Source of the DNA: Alkalibacterium sp. 20
Lineage (GTDB): Bacteria > Bacillota > Bacilli > Lactobacillales > Carnobacteriaceae_A
Direction of reading: 5' to 3'
Length of the DNA stretch: 64,000 nucleotides
NCBI RefSeq assembly: GCF_001885615.1
Contig: NZ_LSRN01000034.1
Span: 59,353 to 123,352, forward strand
The notes under the pieces: model-generated
The model's database searches: none
Seen by the model: the letters and a program-made list of their open reading frames with translations, nothing else
Told to the model about the DNA's origin: nothing
Translations under genes and position numbers: made by a program
Shown: one piece after another, positions 55,317 through 63,991 of the stretch
Layout of the letters: each line of letters begins with the position of its first letter
Position numbering within the stretch: the first letter of the stretch is position 1

Positions 55317-57041
55317 GTGGATTGGAAAAAAACATATCAAACATGGTTGAACCACTCGAGTTTGGATGCATCGTTGAAACAAGATTTAGAAAAAAACAAA
55401 GAACAGGACTCTGCACTTGAAGATGCCTTTTATACATCACTTGAATTTGGTACAGCTGGAATGCGCGGGGTCATTGGTGCTGGAACGAACCGCATGAATA
55501 TTTATACCGTTCGACAAGCAACTGAAGGACTGGCACTCTTTATTGAAAAACAAGGAAACAAGATGAAAGAACGAGGTGTAGTGATTGCCTACGATTCTCG
55601 TCATATGTCTAAGGAATTTTCCATAGAAGCAGCAAGAACTTTAGCAGCTCATGGTATAAAAGCCTACGTGTTCGAAGAATTACGTCCCACACCAGAATTG
55701 TCTTTTGCAGTAAGACACTTGAAAGCCGCTGCGGGTATTGTGATTACAGCTAGCCATAATCCACCAGAATACAATGGATACAAAGTATACGGTGAAGATG
55801 GTGGACAACTACCACCTAAAGAAGCAGATGAATTAACTACTTATGTACGAAGTGTAACTGATATCCTCTCGATTGATGCACTAGATAGAGAACAAGCAGA
55901 AAAAGAGGGTCTTTTAAAAATTATTGGTAAAGATGTAGACAGATATTATTTGGAAGCAATCAGAACAGTGACGATCGATCAAGATTTAATTGATAGACAA
56001 GGCAGAGAATTAAAGATTGTTTTCACACCTCTTCACGGTACCGGTCAAATGTTAGGTGAAAAAGCACTGAAGCAAGCTGGATTTAGAAATGTTTATTTCG
56101 TAGAGGAACAATCGAAACCAGATCCAGAGTTTTCAACGGTTAAATCACCAAATCCTGAAGATCCAAAAGCATTTACTTTAGCTATTGAAAAAGGTATAGA
56201 AGTAGACGCCGATGTTCTGATCGCAACAGATCCGGATGCTGACCGCTTAGGATTGGCTGTGAAAACAGCTAAAGGTCATTACGAAGTATTGTCAGGGAAT
56301 CAAATTGCGGCACTCATGGTCGAATATATTTTTAAAGCACATTCTCTTAAAGAATCATTACCCCAAAATAGTGTTATGATCAAATCTATTGTTTCAAGTG
56401 ATCTACCTGCTGTAATTGCTGATAAATATGCGGTAGAAACTATAAACGTCTTAACTGGGTTTAAGTTTATTGCAGAAAAAATAAAACAATTTGAAACAGA
56501 TCATTCTAAAACATTTATGTATGGGTTTGAAGAAAGCTACGGTTATCTTATCCAACCATTTGCTAGAGATAAGGATGCTATCCAAGCCTTAGTGATGGTA
56601 GCTGAAATGACTGCTTATTATAAAGAGCAGGGTTACAGTTTATTTGACGCTATTCATGAACTTTATCATGAACATGGGCATTATGAAGAAAAAACGATCT
56701 CAGTCAAAATGGATGGAATAGAAGGCACTGAAAAAATTAATGAGATCATGAAAAACCTTCGCTCACAGTCACCTTCAAGATTTGGTGGTATAAAAGTAAT
56801 AAAATTTGAAGATTTCAAGGCACAAAAATGCGTCACGAAGTCTTCTAAAGAGACGATTGATTTACCAAAAGCGAATGTTTTAAAATATACACTGGCCGAT
56901 TCCAGTTGGATCGCTGTTCGTCCTTCCGGTACTGAGCCTAAAATCAAGTTTTACATCTCGGCCTGCGACGAATCAGGGGTCGCGGTTCGAGAGAAATTAG
57001 AAGCGTTTGAAGCCGATATTCGTTCGATGATCAATTTATAA
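55317..57041 (+). CDS. pgcA: phosphoglucomutase / phosphomannomutase (PgcA type)
   Basis: A 574-residue alpha-D-phosphohexomutase that interconverts glucose 6-phosphate and glucose 1-phosphate, giving the substrate for GalU. It shows the catalytic phosphoserine loop TASHNP (S146), the metal-binding DPDADRLG, GFEESYGY for sugar binding and the C-terminal RPSGTEPKIKFY. The start is GTG at 55317 after GACGAGGG. It is monocistronic; 240 bases separate it from trxB. Confidence 0.93.
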   Translation: MDWKKTYQTWLNHSSLDASLKQDLEKNKEQDSALEDAFYTSLEFGTAGMRGVIGAGTNRMNIYTVRQATEGLALFIEKQGNKMKERGVVIAYDSRHMSKEFSIEAARTLAAHGIKAYVFEELRPTPELSFAVRHLKAAAGIVITASHNPPEYNGYKVYGEDGGQLPPKEADELTTYVRSVTDILSIDALDREQAEKEGLLKIIGKDVDRYYLEAIRTVTIDQDLIDRQGRELKIVFTPLHGTGQMLGEKALKQAGFRNVYFVEEQSKPDPEFSTVKSPNPEDPKAFTLAIEKGIEVDADVLIATDPDADRLGLAVKTAKGHYEVLSGNQIAALMVEYIFKAHSLKESLPQNSVMIKSIVSSDLPAVIADKYAVETINVLTGFKFIAEKIKQFETDHSKTFMYGFEESYGYLIQPFARDKDAIQALVMVAEMTAYYKEQGYSLFDAIHELYHEHGHYEEKTISVKMDGIEGTEKINEIMKNLRSQSPSRFGGIKVIKFEDFKAQKCVTKSSKETIDLPKANVLKYTLADSSWIAVRPSGTEPKIKFYISACDESGVAVREKLEAFEADIRSMINL

Positions 57042-57077
57042 GCTTAGAGTAAAGAGTGAAACTAGGAGACTGCACTG

Positions 57078-57272
57078 ATGAAAATAAATGTATAGAAAAA
57101 AGATAAGATGAGCAGAATAGTTTTTGCCATTGCTATTTCCCCTCTTTTATTTTTATATTCAACCCCAGTTAGGTGGTTTGGATTAGCTTCTATCCCTTTG
57201 CTTTTTACTGCTTTAACTCAAAGATGCGGCATTTATGAATTAATGGCCACGAACACATGTGAAAAAGACTGA
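57078..57272 (+). pseudogene. DUF2892 (YgaP-like) membrane protein with nonsense codon
   Basis: From ATG 57078 (AGGAG upstream) the frame reads MKINV, TAG at 57093-57095, then KKDKMSRIVFAIAISP and ends WFGLASIPLLFTALTQRCGIYELMATNTCEKD. DUF2892 proteins of about 65 residues start MKxNVGxxDRxxR and end in a CPLYxLLGxxTC block, so the TAG replaces the expected Gly. Translation could restart at ATG 57108 and give 54 residues with both membrane helices, but no ribosome site precedes it. Probably a recently broken gene; a sequencing error is possible. Confidence 0.65.
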
Positions 57273-57325
57273 AAAACGGAAAACACCTATCAAGAATAAT
57301 TGCTTGATAGGTGTTTTCCGTTTTT
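57272..57325. terminator. strong terminator after the DUF2892 gene
   Basis: A perfect 23-bp stem (57272-57294 with 57303-57325), with A and T runs at its ends, so it can work in both directions. It starts at the stop codon of the DUF2892 remnant. Confidence 0.9.
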
Positions 57326-57473
57326 GGTAAATAAATTTTAATTAGACACTATAAATCAAATGTGACTTTCCATGTATAGGGTAGCAATGACACACCAGGG
57401 ATGTTATAATAAAAAGAAACAATCTGTATCAAACAATGCTTTATATCATTAGTTTTATATAGGAGTGAGTGCA

Positions 57474-58361
57474 ATGAATGAAAAACTTGAACTCGTCATC
57501 ATAACAGGTATGAGTGGTGCGGGAAAAACGGTGGCTATGCAAAGTTTTGAAGATATGGGATACTATTGTATCGATAATATGCCTCCAAATCTTTTGCCGA
57601 CTTTTTGGAAGTTAGTCCGAGAGTCTGGACAATTCAGTAAGATTGCCTTGGTAATGGATTTAAGAATGAGAGATTTTTTCGAAGAAATCAATAAAGCACT
57701 TGAGAAAATGGATAACACTCCTCACATCACTACACGGATTCTCTTTTTAGAGGCCACGAATGAAGAATTAGTTTCTCGTTACAAAGAAACGAGACGGGCA
57801 CATCCGTTAGCTAAAAATGAACGGACTATTGAAGGAATTAAAAAAGAGCGTGAGTTACTCAACGATATCAAAAGACGTGCACAATTAGTCATTGATACAA
57901 CAACCTTAACTCCAAGAGAATTAAGGGATATGCTGATTAAGGAATATAAAGAAAAAGAAAAAATAATGTTCCGTGTGGAAATTGTTTCTTTTGGGTTTAA
58001 GTATGGAACTCCAATTGATGCAGACATCGTTATGGATGTCCGGTTTTTACCCAACCCTCATTATATAGAAGAACTAAAACCTCAAACGGGTTTGGATAAA
58101 CCCGTTTACGATTATGTTATGCAACAAACAGAGACAGAAACATTTTATAAAAAGTTTGTTGATTTAATAGATTTCACATTGCCCGGTTACAAAAAAGAAG
58201 GAAAAAGTAATGTGACAATTGCAATAGGTTGTACAGGCGGAAGACATCGTTCGGTTGCTTTAGTTGAACGTATTGCGGAACATATTAAAACGGATGGATA
58301 TCATATAAATGTATCGCATCGCGATAAAGATAAAGTAAAGGAGTCAGTTGTGAGATCATGA
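57474..58361 (+). CDS. rapZ: RapZ-family RNase adapter / UDP-binding P-loop protein
   Basis: A 295-residue protein (YvcJ in Bacillus). It shows the Walker A TGMSGAGKT near the N terminus, DNMPPNLLP, the arginine-rich KETRRAHPL, DADIVMDVRFLPNPHY and the C-terminal GCTGGRHRSVALVE. In E. coli RapZ guides degradation of the sRNA GlmZ to control GlcN6P synthesis; in Bacillus the protein is linked to competence and its RNA role is unclear. AGGAGTGA and the ATG at 57474 are preferred to the GTG at 57465. It overlaps glmR by 4 bases. Confidence 0.92.
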   Translation: MNEKLELVIITGMSGAGKTVAMQSFEDMGYYCIDNMPPNLLPTFWKLVRESGQFSKIALVMDLRMRDFFEEINKALEKMDNTPHITTRILFLEATNEELVSRYKETRRAHPLAKNERTIEGIKKERELLNDIKRRAQLVIDTTTLTPRELRDMLIKEYKEKEKIMFRVEIVSFGFKYGTPIDADIVMDVRFLPNPHYIEELKPQTGLDKPVYDYVMQQTETETFYKKFVDLIDFTLPGYKKEGKSNVTIAIGCTGGRHRSVALVERIAEHIKTDGYHINVSHRDKDKVKESVVRS

Positions 58362-59380
58362 AGCAGGAGACGTTTATAAAGAGAAAACCAAAAATTGTAG
58401 TTATCGGTGGCGGGACTGGCTTGCCTGTCATCTTGAGAAGTTTAAAAGAGAAAGATGCTGATATTACAGCTGTTGTTACTGTTGCGGATGACGGTGGGAG
58501 TAGTGGTGCATTGCGCAGAAGTTTTAACGCTGTCCCACCTGGAGATCTGCGTAATGTACTAACGGCACTCTCTGAGATTCCAGAATTACAGCGTGAAATT
58601 TTTCAGTACCGTTTCAGTTCAGATGATCAAAGCTTATCAGGCCATACGATAGGAAATTTAATTATTTCTGCGATGGCTGACATGAGTGGCAATATCTATG
58701 ATGCGATCCAATTGCTCGCTACAATGATGCATGTCAAAGGACATGTTTACCCTGCTGCAGAGGAACCGCTGAATCTTCATGCAAAATATATGGATGGAAG
58801 CACACAAACTGGGGAATCGCAAATTCCTAAAAAAGGAATGATGATCGATTATGTCTCGGTAACGTGTGTAGAGGAAACACGTCCAGTTCATGCGAGTAGA
58901 GAAGTTGTGTCGGCTATTATGAATGCAGATATGGTCGTTCTGGGTCCAGGTAGTTTATTCACCAGTATTTTACCCAACATCATGATTCCCGATATTGGAA
59001 AAGCATTGTTGGAGACTGAGGGGAAAGTCGTTTATATTTCTAATATTATGACCCAACTTGGCGAAACAGAAGGACTAAACGATGCAGACCATGTTAAAGT
59101 ATTGCACAAACACTTAGGTAAGAAATTTGTGGATATTGCTATAACAAATATTGGTGATGTTCCGGAAGAATACATTGAACAAGAAAAAAATGAAGAATAC
59201 CTTCTTCAAGTTGAACACGATTTTAAAGGTATGACTGAAGAAGTTCCTATGATTATTTCCGATAACTTTTTGAAATTAACTAGTCGTGGCGTATACCATA
59301 ATGGTGAAAAAGTGGCAGAAGAAATATTCAGAACAGCATTTAATAGTCAAAGGAAAATAAAAGATTACTTACAGAAGTGA
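58358..59380 (+). CDS. glmR: GlmR/YvcK, UDP-GlcNAc-sensing regulator
   Basis: A 340-residue protein of the CofD-like family: VIGGGTGLPVILRSL, VTVADDGGSSG, PPGDLRNVL, SGHTIGNLI and VLGPGSLFTSILPNI. In Bacillus it binds UDP-GlcNAc and stimulates GlmS when wall precursors are short. It links with rapZ (overlap 4 bases) and whiA (35 bases on) in a unit conserved through Gram-positive bacteria. Confidence 0.93.
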   Translation: MKQETFIKRKPKIVVIGGGTGLPVILRSLKEKDADITAVVTVADDGGSSGALRRSFNAVPPGDLRNVLTALSEIPELQREIFQYRFSSDDQSLSGHTIGNLIISAMADMSGNIYDAIQLLATMMHVKGHVYPAAEEPLNLHAKYMDGSTQTGESQIPKKGMMIDYVSVTCVEETRPVHASREVVSAIMNADMVVLGPGSLFTSILPNIMIPDIGKALLETEGKVVYISNIMTQLGETEGLNDADHVKVLHKHLGKKFVDIAITNIGDVPEEYIEQEKNEEYLLQVEHDFKGMTEEVPMIISDNFLKLTSRGVYHNGEKVAEEIFRTAFNSQRKIKDYLQK

Positions 59381-59415
59381 AAGACTAGTCTTTCAGTTAA
59401 AGGGAAGTGAAAGTA

Positions 59416-60354
59416 ATGTCATTTGCATTTGATGTGAAGAAAGAGTTAACATTGTTAGAAGTTCATCCGGAACATGCAAAGGCTGAGTTAGCAGCTTTAA
59501 TTAGAATGAACGGAACACTGAGCATTCTTGATCATGATTTTTTATTGAACGTTCAAACTGAAAATGCAGCTATCGCAAGAAGAATATATTCATTAATTAA
59601 AGATAATTTTGATGTGGAATCTGAATTGTTAGTTAGAAAAAAAATGAAATTAAAGAAAAATAATGTGTATATTGTAAGATTGAAGAGCGGATGCAAAGTT
59701 ATCTTAAAGGAACTCGGTATAATGGATGGTATGTTATATCATGGTCATGTGCCGGACGAAATTAAAAATAACAAACAAAAAATTAAATCATATTTAAGAG
59801 GAGCCTTCTTAGCTGGAGGGTCTGTCAACAGTCCTGACACAAGTCGTTATCATTTAGAGATCCATTCGACTTACGAAGAACATAACAATGATATTTGTGA
59901 GATGATGCACGTTTTTGATTTGAGTGCACGTGTCCATGAACGACGAAATGGTTATATTGTCTACCTAAAAGAATCAGAAAAAATTGCTGATTTTCTATCT
60001 TTAATTGGGGCAACCGGGAGCATGTTTAAATTTGAAGATGTTCGGATCGTTCGGGATATGAGAAATTCAGTCAATCGATTAGTCAATTGCGAAAATGCTA
60101 ACATGAATAAGACCGTTGATGCTGCTTCGAAACAAATCGAGAATATCCGTTTAATCGAGCGTACAAATGGATTAGACACACTGCCTGAAAAGTTAAAAGA
60201 AATTGCATTAATGAGAGTGGATAATCCTGATGTGAGTTTAAAAGAATTGGGAGAATTGTTGCCTAATGGTGGGGTATCTAAATCAGGAGTGAATCACCGG
60301 TTAAGAAAAATCAATAAACTGGCAGAAGAAATCAAAGAAAAAAATCTAGCATAA
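59416..60354 (+). CDS. whiA: WhiA, DNA-binding cell-division regulator
   Basis: A 312-residue protein with an N-terminal degenerate LAGLIDADG homing-endonuclease fold (about 1-200; [13 protein letters not shown]) and a C-terminal helix-turn-helix (about 225-305; [18 protein letters not shown]). In firmicutes WhiA affects division and chromosome segregation. A GTG at 59407 also opens the frame, but the ATG at 59416 gives the usual [12 protein letters not shown] start. A terminator follows. Confidence 0.94.
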   Translation: MSFAFDVKKELTLLEVHPEHAKAELAALIRMNGTLSILDHDFLLNVQTENAAIARRIYSLIKDNFDVESELLVRKKMKLKKNNVYIVRLKSGCKVILKELGIMDGMLYHGHVPDEIKNNKQKIKSYLRGAFLAGGSVNSPDTSRYHLEIHSTYEEHNNDICEMMHVFDLSARVHERRNGYIVYLKESEKIADFLSLIGATGSMFKFEDVRIVRDMRNSVNRLVNCENANMNKTVDAASKQIENIRLIERTNGLDTLPEKLKEIALMRVDNPDVSLKELGELLPNGGVSKSGVNHRLRKINKLAEEIKEKNLA

Positions 60355-60358
60355 TACA

Positions 60359-60394
60359 ACCCTCTCTTAATTAATAATTAGAGAGGGTATTTTT
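60359..60394 (+). terminator. whiA terminator
   Basis: ACCCTCTC (60359-60366) pairs with GAGAGGGT (60381-60388), extended by AATT/AATT, then TATTTTT. Confidence 0.85.
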
Positions 60395-60510
60395 GTGCTG
60401 AAATTGTCACAATTTCATTTTTAAAGAAACTCGAGATATTTTTTGTCGTTTCACAATTGAAATGGGATAATCACATGTGGAAGCGTGTATATCATTTTCA
60501 TTTAAAAGTT

Positions 60511-60529
60511 GTTAATGATAATAGTCAGA
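60511..60529. promoter_or_regulatory. second Fur-like site
   Basis: GTTAATGATAATAGTCAGA matches 13 of 19 positions of the classical Fur box, with the AATGATAAT half intact and the other half weak. It lies about 130 bases upstream of the better site. Confidence 0.4.
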
Positions 60530-60660
60530 AAGCGTTGTCATAAAAAATGAGATATTTATTCTTTTTAATTATAGTAATTGTTATCTAACGTTTCTTAATT
60601 TAAAATAATCAAAAAATGAAATAAATTAATTTCACAAACTTACAATTTGTAATTGAAAAT

Positions 60661-60691
60661 ATTACAAATGAGAATCGTTTTCATTTGTAAT
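60661..60691. promoter_or_regulatory. Fur-box-like inverted repeat upstream of rnfC
   Basis: ATTACAAATGA (60661-60671) and TCATTTGTAAT (60681-60691) are exact reverse complements. Their core TGAGAATCGTTTTCA matches the 7-1-7 Fur consensus TGATAATnATTATCA at 11 of 14 fixed positions, better than Zur or PerR consensus. It ends 8 bases before the -35 of the candidate rnfC promoter. Confidence 0.6.
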
Positions 60692-60699
60692 ATTTAGCC

Positions 60700-60728
60700 T
60701 TGCTGTTTTTCTTAAAGCCCTGTATTAT
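60700..60728 (+). promoter_or_regulatory. candidate rnfCD promoter
   Basis: -35 TTGCTG (60700-60705), a 17-base spacer, and -10 TATTAT (60723-60728), about 150 bases before the rnfC ATG. Confidence 0.5.
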
Positions 60729-60877
60729 CTTTACTTTTAGTGTATATTTCGGTATTCTTTTAGTACACCTTTTGGCGGAAAAATAACTATTATAACATGT
60801 GAAATTATTATTTTGTATTTTTTTTACGCTACATAACAAATAAAATGACAGTTTTAAATAATTGAGGAGGAAAGGGA

Positions 60878-62191
60878 ATGCGATTAAAGACAAAACGAAA
60901 AGGAATATTTCCAAAACATAATAAATCGCGTACGCACGATAAGCCGATTGAACGCATTGATGCTCCCGCTATTATGGTATACCCAATGTCCATGCATATC
61001 GGAGCGCCTGCTAAAATAATCGTAGAAGTGGGTTCAACTGTAAGAGTTGGGACACTTCTTGGTGAAGCGCAAGGATTTATTTCTGCAAATATTCACTCTT
61101 CAGTAAGTGGAGAAGTTATCTCGATTGAGGATCGCGAAGTAATTAGTGGATTAGTGACTTGTCTTATTGTTAAAAATGATGGGCAATACATTGAGGAAGC
61201 TCCATATCCGGAAGCTGGTGAAAATGTCGCTCCAGAATTAGTACCTGAACTGATAAGACGTGCAGGGATTGCAGGTATGGGTGGAGCTACTTTTCCGACA
61301 GATGTAAAGATGAGACCACCTAAAGACAAAAAAATTGATACAATAATTTTGAATGGTGCAGAATGTGAACCATATTCAACATCTGATTTTCGTACTATGG
61401 TCGAGTATGCTAATGAAATTATAGAAGGCGTACGTGTCATTGATGGCGTTTTTAATGTTGATAAAGTTTACATTGGTATCGAAGACAACGCTATAGAAGC
61501 CGGTGATGTGCTTAAAGAAGCAGCAACTGGTTATGACAAAATAGAAATTAAAGTTCTTGAATCAAAATATCCGCAAGGTTCTGAAAAACAATTGATTGAA
61601 AACTGTACAGGACGTCAAGTCCCCTCTGGAGGACTTCCTGCCGATGTTGGTTGTGTCGTTTCAAACGTTGGGACATTCCAAGCGATTTACCGTGCCGTTC
61701 GGCTAGGCAAACCTATGGTTGAACGTGTAACTACTATTACAGGGACACCTATTGTCGATCCAAAGAATTTACTGGTTCGTATTGGCACGCCGATTGATGA
61801 TTTGATCGATATCTGTGGTGGTTTCCAAGAAGCACCAAGAAAAGTTCTTCATGGTGGACCGATGATGGGTAAAACTATAAAAGACGGGTCTATTCCGATC
61901 TCCAAAGGAACGACGCACATTACTTTCTTGACGGCATCGGAAGTTGATGATGAAGAACGTATAGATTGTATTCGTTGTTCTGAATGTTTAAATGTCTGTC
62001 CTGTAAGCTTGCAGCCTATTCTGATTAGCAATGCTTATGAGCGTGGCGATATTGAAAAAGCAGAACAATTAGGAGCTATGGACTGTATCGAATGTGGAAA
62101 CTGTTCATTCATTTGTCCTTCGAAGATTCCTTTATTAGATAACATTAGAAAATCTAAAACTGCTATCAAGCAAAATAAGAAGGCGGTGTAG
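60878..62191 (+). CDS. rnfC: RnfC, electron-transport complex NADH/iron-sulfur subunit
   Basis: A 437-residue peripheral membrane subunit. It has an N-terminal barrel-sandwich domain (about 30-100), the NADH/FMN-binding AGIAGMGGATFPTDVKM (129-145), and ILNGAECEPY. A SLBB-like section follows, and two 4Fe-4S clusters at C364-C367-C370-C374 and C403-C406-C409-C413. In full Rnf complexes it passes electrons between NADH and the membrane part. The length is that of the short Gram-positive form. GAGGAGG precedes the ATG. Only rnfD follows; no other Rnf genes are here. Confidence 0.93.
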   Translation: MRLKTKRKGIFPKHNKSRTHDKPIERIDAPAIMVYPMSMHIGAPAKIIVEVGSTVRVGTLLGEAQGFISANIHSSVSGEVISIEDREVISGLVTCLIVKNDGQYIEEAPYPEAGENVAPELVPELIRRAGIAGMGGATFPTDVKMRPPKDKKIDTIILNGAECEPYSTSDFRTMVEYANEIIEGVRVIDGVFNVDKVYIGIEDNAIEAGDVLKEAATGYDKIEIKVLESKYPQGSEKQLIENCTGRQVPSGGLPADVGCVVSNVGTFQAIYRAVRLGKPMVERVTTITGTPIVDPKNLLVRIGTPIDDLIDICGGFQEAPRKVLHGGPMMGKTIKDGSIPISKGTTHITFLTASEVDDEERIDCIRCSECLNVCPVSLQPILISNAYERGDIEKAEQLGAMDCIECGNCSFICPSKIPLLDNIRKSKTAIKQNKKAV

Positions 62192-62193
62192 AG

Positions 62194-63300
62194 ATGAGTA
62201 AAAATAAAACAAAAACCACCTTAGCAGATTATGATTTGATTCTGGATGAATCACCTCACATTTTTGAGAAATGGTCGTCACAATGGATAATGTTACAAGT
62301 GATTATTGCGTTACTTCTTCCATTGGCAGCCGGTACTTATTTCTTTGGTTTACAGGTACCATTTATCACTGGAGTTGCCGTTTTAACAAGTGTTATCAGT
62401 GAATATTTATATGAACGACTCGTTAGAAAGCGTGTCACAATCACAGATTTATCAGCGGTAGTTACCGGTATGTTGATTGGTTTAAGTTTGCCAAATGGCG
62501 TGACATGGTATGCTGCTGTTATCGTCAGTGTAATAGCTATTGTCTTTATTAAGATGATTCCTGGTGGTATTGGTAAAAACAGATTTAATCCTGCTATTGG
62601 CGGCCGTATCATCTATTTGATGGCTCCTTGGATTGTCAATGCTTTCGTGTCTGGTGAAGATGTCTTAACGACAGCTAGTTCAGCAGAAGCAATTACAGGT
62701 GCCACGATTTGGGGTGCGGATTTAGTTTCTTCAGCAACACCACTTTACTACATTTCAAGTGGCGTATCTGAAATACCTGAAGGCGCTCAAACACTCTGGA
62801 ATTTGTTTTTAGGTAACCAAGGCGGATGGGGCGGATCACTTGGCGAAACGAGTTCTATAACCATTTTAATTGCCATGGCCTTCTTAATTATTAGAAGGGT
62901 TATCAATCCAAAAATCCCAGCCCTGTATATTGGGACTTTCGCGTTGATTATGTTCGTCTATTCAGGTTTTGACTTCGAGTATGTGCTCTATCATTTGTTT
63001 AGTGGATCGCTACTCTTAGGTGCAGCCTTCTTTATCACTGATTATTCATCAGGTGGTTTGACATCGATGGGACGAAATATATTCCCAATCGGCGCTGCGA
63101 TATTAACAGCAGCCTTTAGAATTTCTCTTTTCTCACCAGCAGGTGTTGGGTTCTCTATTTTAATTATGAATGCCATTATTCCTTTCGTGGATAAAGTGGC
63201 TATGCCCAAAATATACGGACATACTAAACGTCCAAAGGTACATTCAGATTATGATATTACAGAACCGTTAACCAAGCGTGACATTTTAACTGAAAAATAA
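62194..63300 (+). CDS. rnfD: RnfD, flavinylated membrane subunit of an electron-transport complex
   Basis: A 368-residue RnfD/NqrB-family protein with about ten membrane helices. Family marks are NRFNPAIGGRI (129-139), GSLGETS (214-220) and the covalent-FMN motif SSAT with Thr182 (VSSATPL; the usual form is SGAT). RnfD carries FMN and moves electrons across the membrane. It starts 2 bases after rnfC, and a perfect terminator follows directly, so the operon holds only these two genes. Confidence 0.92.
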   Translation: MSKNKTKTTLADYDLILDESPHIFEKWSSQWIMLQVIIALLLPLAAGTYFFGLQVPFITGVAVLTSVISEYLYERLVRKRVTITDLSAVVTGMLIGLSLPNGVTWYAAVIVSVIAIVFIKMIPGGIGKNRFNPAIGGRIIYLMAPWIVNAFVSGEDVLTTASSAEAITGATIWGADLVSSATPLYYISSGVSEIPEGAQTLWNLFLGNQGGWGGSLGETSSITILIAMAFLIIRRVINPKIPALYIGTFALIMFVYSGFDFEYVLYHLFSGSLLLGAAFFITDYSSGGLTSMGRNIFPIGAAILTAAFRISLFSPAGVGFSILIMNAIIPFVDKVAMPKIYGHTKRPKVHSDYDITEPLTKRDILTEK

Positions 63301-63306
63301 TGAATC

Positions 63307-63342
63307 AAGCGACTGAATGCATGCATTCAGTCGCTTTTTTAC
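63307..63342 (+). terminator. rnfCD terminator
   Basis: A 30-bp perfect palindrome (63307-63336, arms AAGCGACTGAATGCA and TGCATTCAGTCGCTT), then TTTT. Confidence 0.9.
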
Positions 63343-63384
63343 GTAGAGTAATATAATATAGAGTATAAAAGGAGGTGACAAAAA

Positions 63385-63822
63385 TTGAATAAAAAAAGAA
63401 AATCGATGTGTTGTATCATACTGGCTAGCGGGTTACTTTTTTTATGGGGATGTTCATCAAACGATGCAGAGCCGTCTCCTTATGAAGAGGTGAATACGCT
63501 AGAAAATGTAAAAATAGGACTTGAAAAGGATGAGTATGATCCGGAGGGGGACACGTTTATATTAAATACCGTCAATGAATCTGAAGATGATATCTCCTAT
63601 GGGATAGCTTTTACATTAGAAAAAGAAGAAGACAATACGTGGTTTATGGTGGAACCCGATGAAGAGATGGCGTTTATCTTGATTGCCCATATTCTAGGTC
63701 CGGGAGAAGAAGCTCAAGAGGAATTGAATATGGAATACTATGAACCTCTAGATACTGGGAAATATCGGGTCGTACGTGAAATAGAAAGTGAAGTTCTTAC
63801 TGCCGAGTTTGATGTGAACTAA
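63385..63822 (+). CDS. Ig-like-domain lipoprotein
   Basis: A 145-residue secreted protein. The signal (KKRKSMCCIILASGLLFLWGC) ends in a lipobox-like LWGC, with Cys23 as the likely lipidation site. The remainder (VKIGLEKDEYDPEGDTFILNTVNES, then LGPGEEAQEE and LDTGKYRVVREI) resembles a bacterial immunoglobulin-like domain of the Big_14 kind. The start is TTG at 63385, 6 bases after GGAGGTGA. TATAAT (about 63350) may be its -10. Function unknown. Confidence 0.7.
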   Translation: MNKKRKSMCCIILASGLLFLWGCSSNDAEPSPYEEVNTLENVKIGLEKDEYDPEGDTFILNTVNESEDDISYGIAFTLEKEEDNTWFMVEPDEEMAFILIAHILGPGEEAQEELNMEYYEPLDTGKYRVVREIESEVLTAEFDVN

Positions 63823-63884
63823 AAAAGCATGCAATAGTCTTGAACTTAAAAAAAGAGGTGATTTCTTTTTTACATGAACCCCTA

Positions 63885-63926
63885 CCCAAAAACTAGACAC
63901 TCAAAAAAAGAGTGTTTTAGTTTTTT
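63885..63926 (+). terminator. terminator after the Ig-like lipoprotein gene
   Basis: AAAACTAGACACTC pairs with GAGTGTTTTAGTTTT (one bulge) across a run of seven A, followed by T. Confidence 0.75.
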
Positions 63927-63991
63927 GGTTATTTTTTTACGTTATTTTCGTTATACTTTTATAGAATAGTTTCTAAGTGGAGGTTTCTCTG

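Larger units (their letters stand above)
60395..60877. other. palindrome-rich leader of the rnfCD operon
   Basis: 483 bp without a gene I can support; short minus-strand frames here look accidental. It contains a perfect 9-1-9 palindrome TGAAATTGTCACAATTTCA (60399-60417), TTTCACAATTGAAA (60449-60462), a Fur-like half site (60511-60529), TTACAATTTGTAA (about 60640-60652), the Fur box at 60661-60691 and a promoter at 60700-60728. So many inverted repeats in one leader point to control by several regulators. Confidence 0.6.

Noticed and set aside
60681..60914. 77-codon minus-strand ORF upstream of rnfC
   Set aside because: It spans the Fur-like box, the promoter and the rnfC start, is Lys/Phe-rich by AT bias and has no supporting signals.
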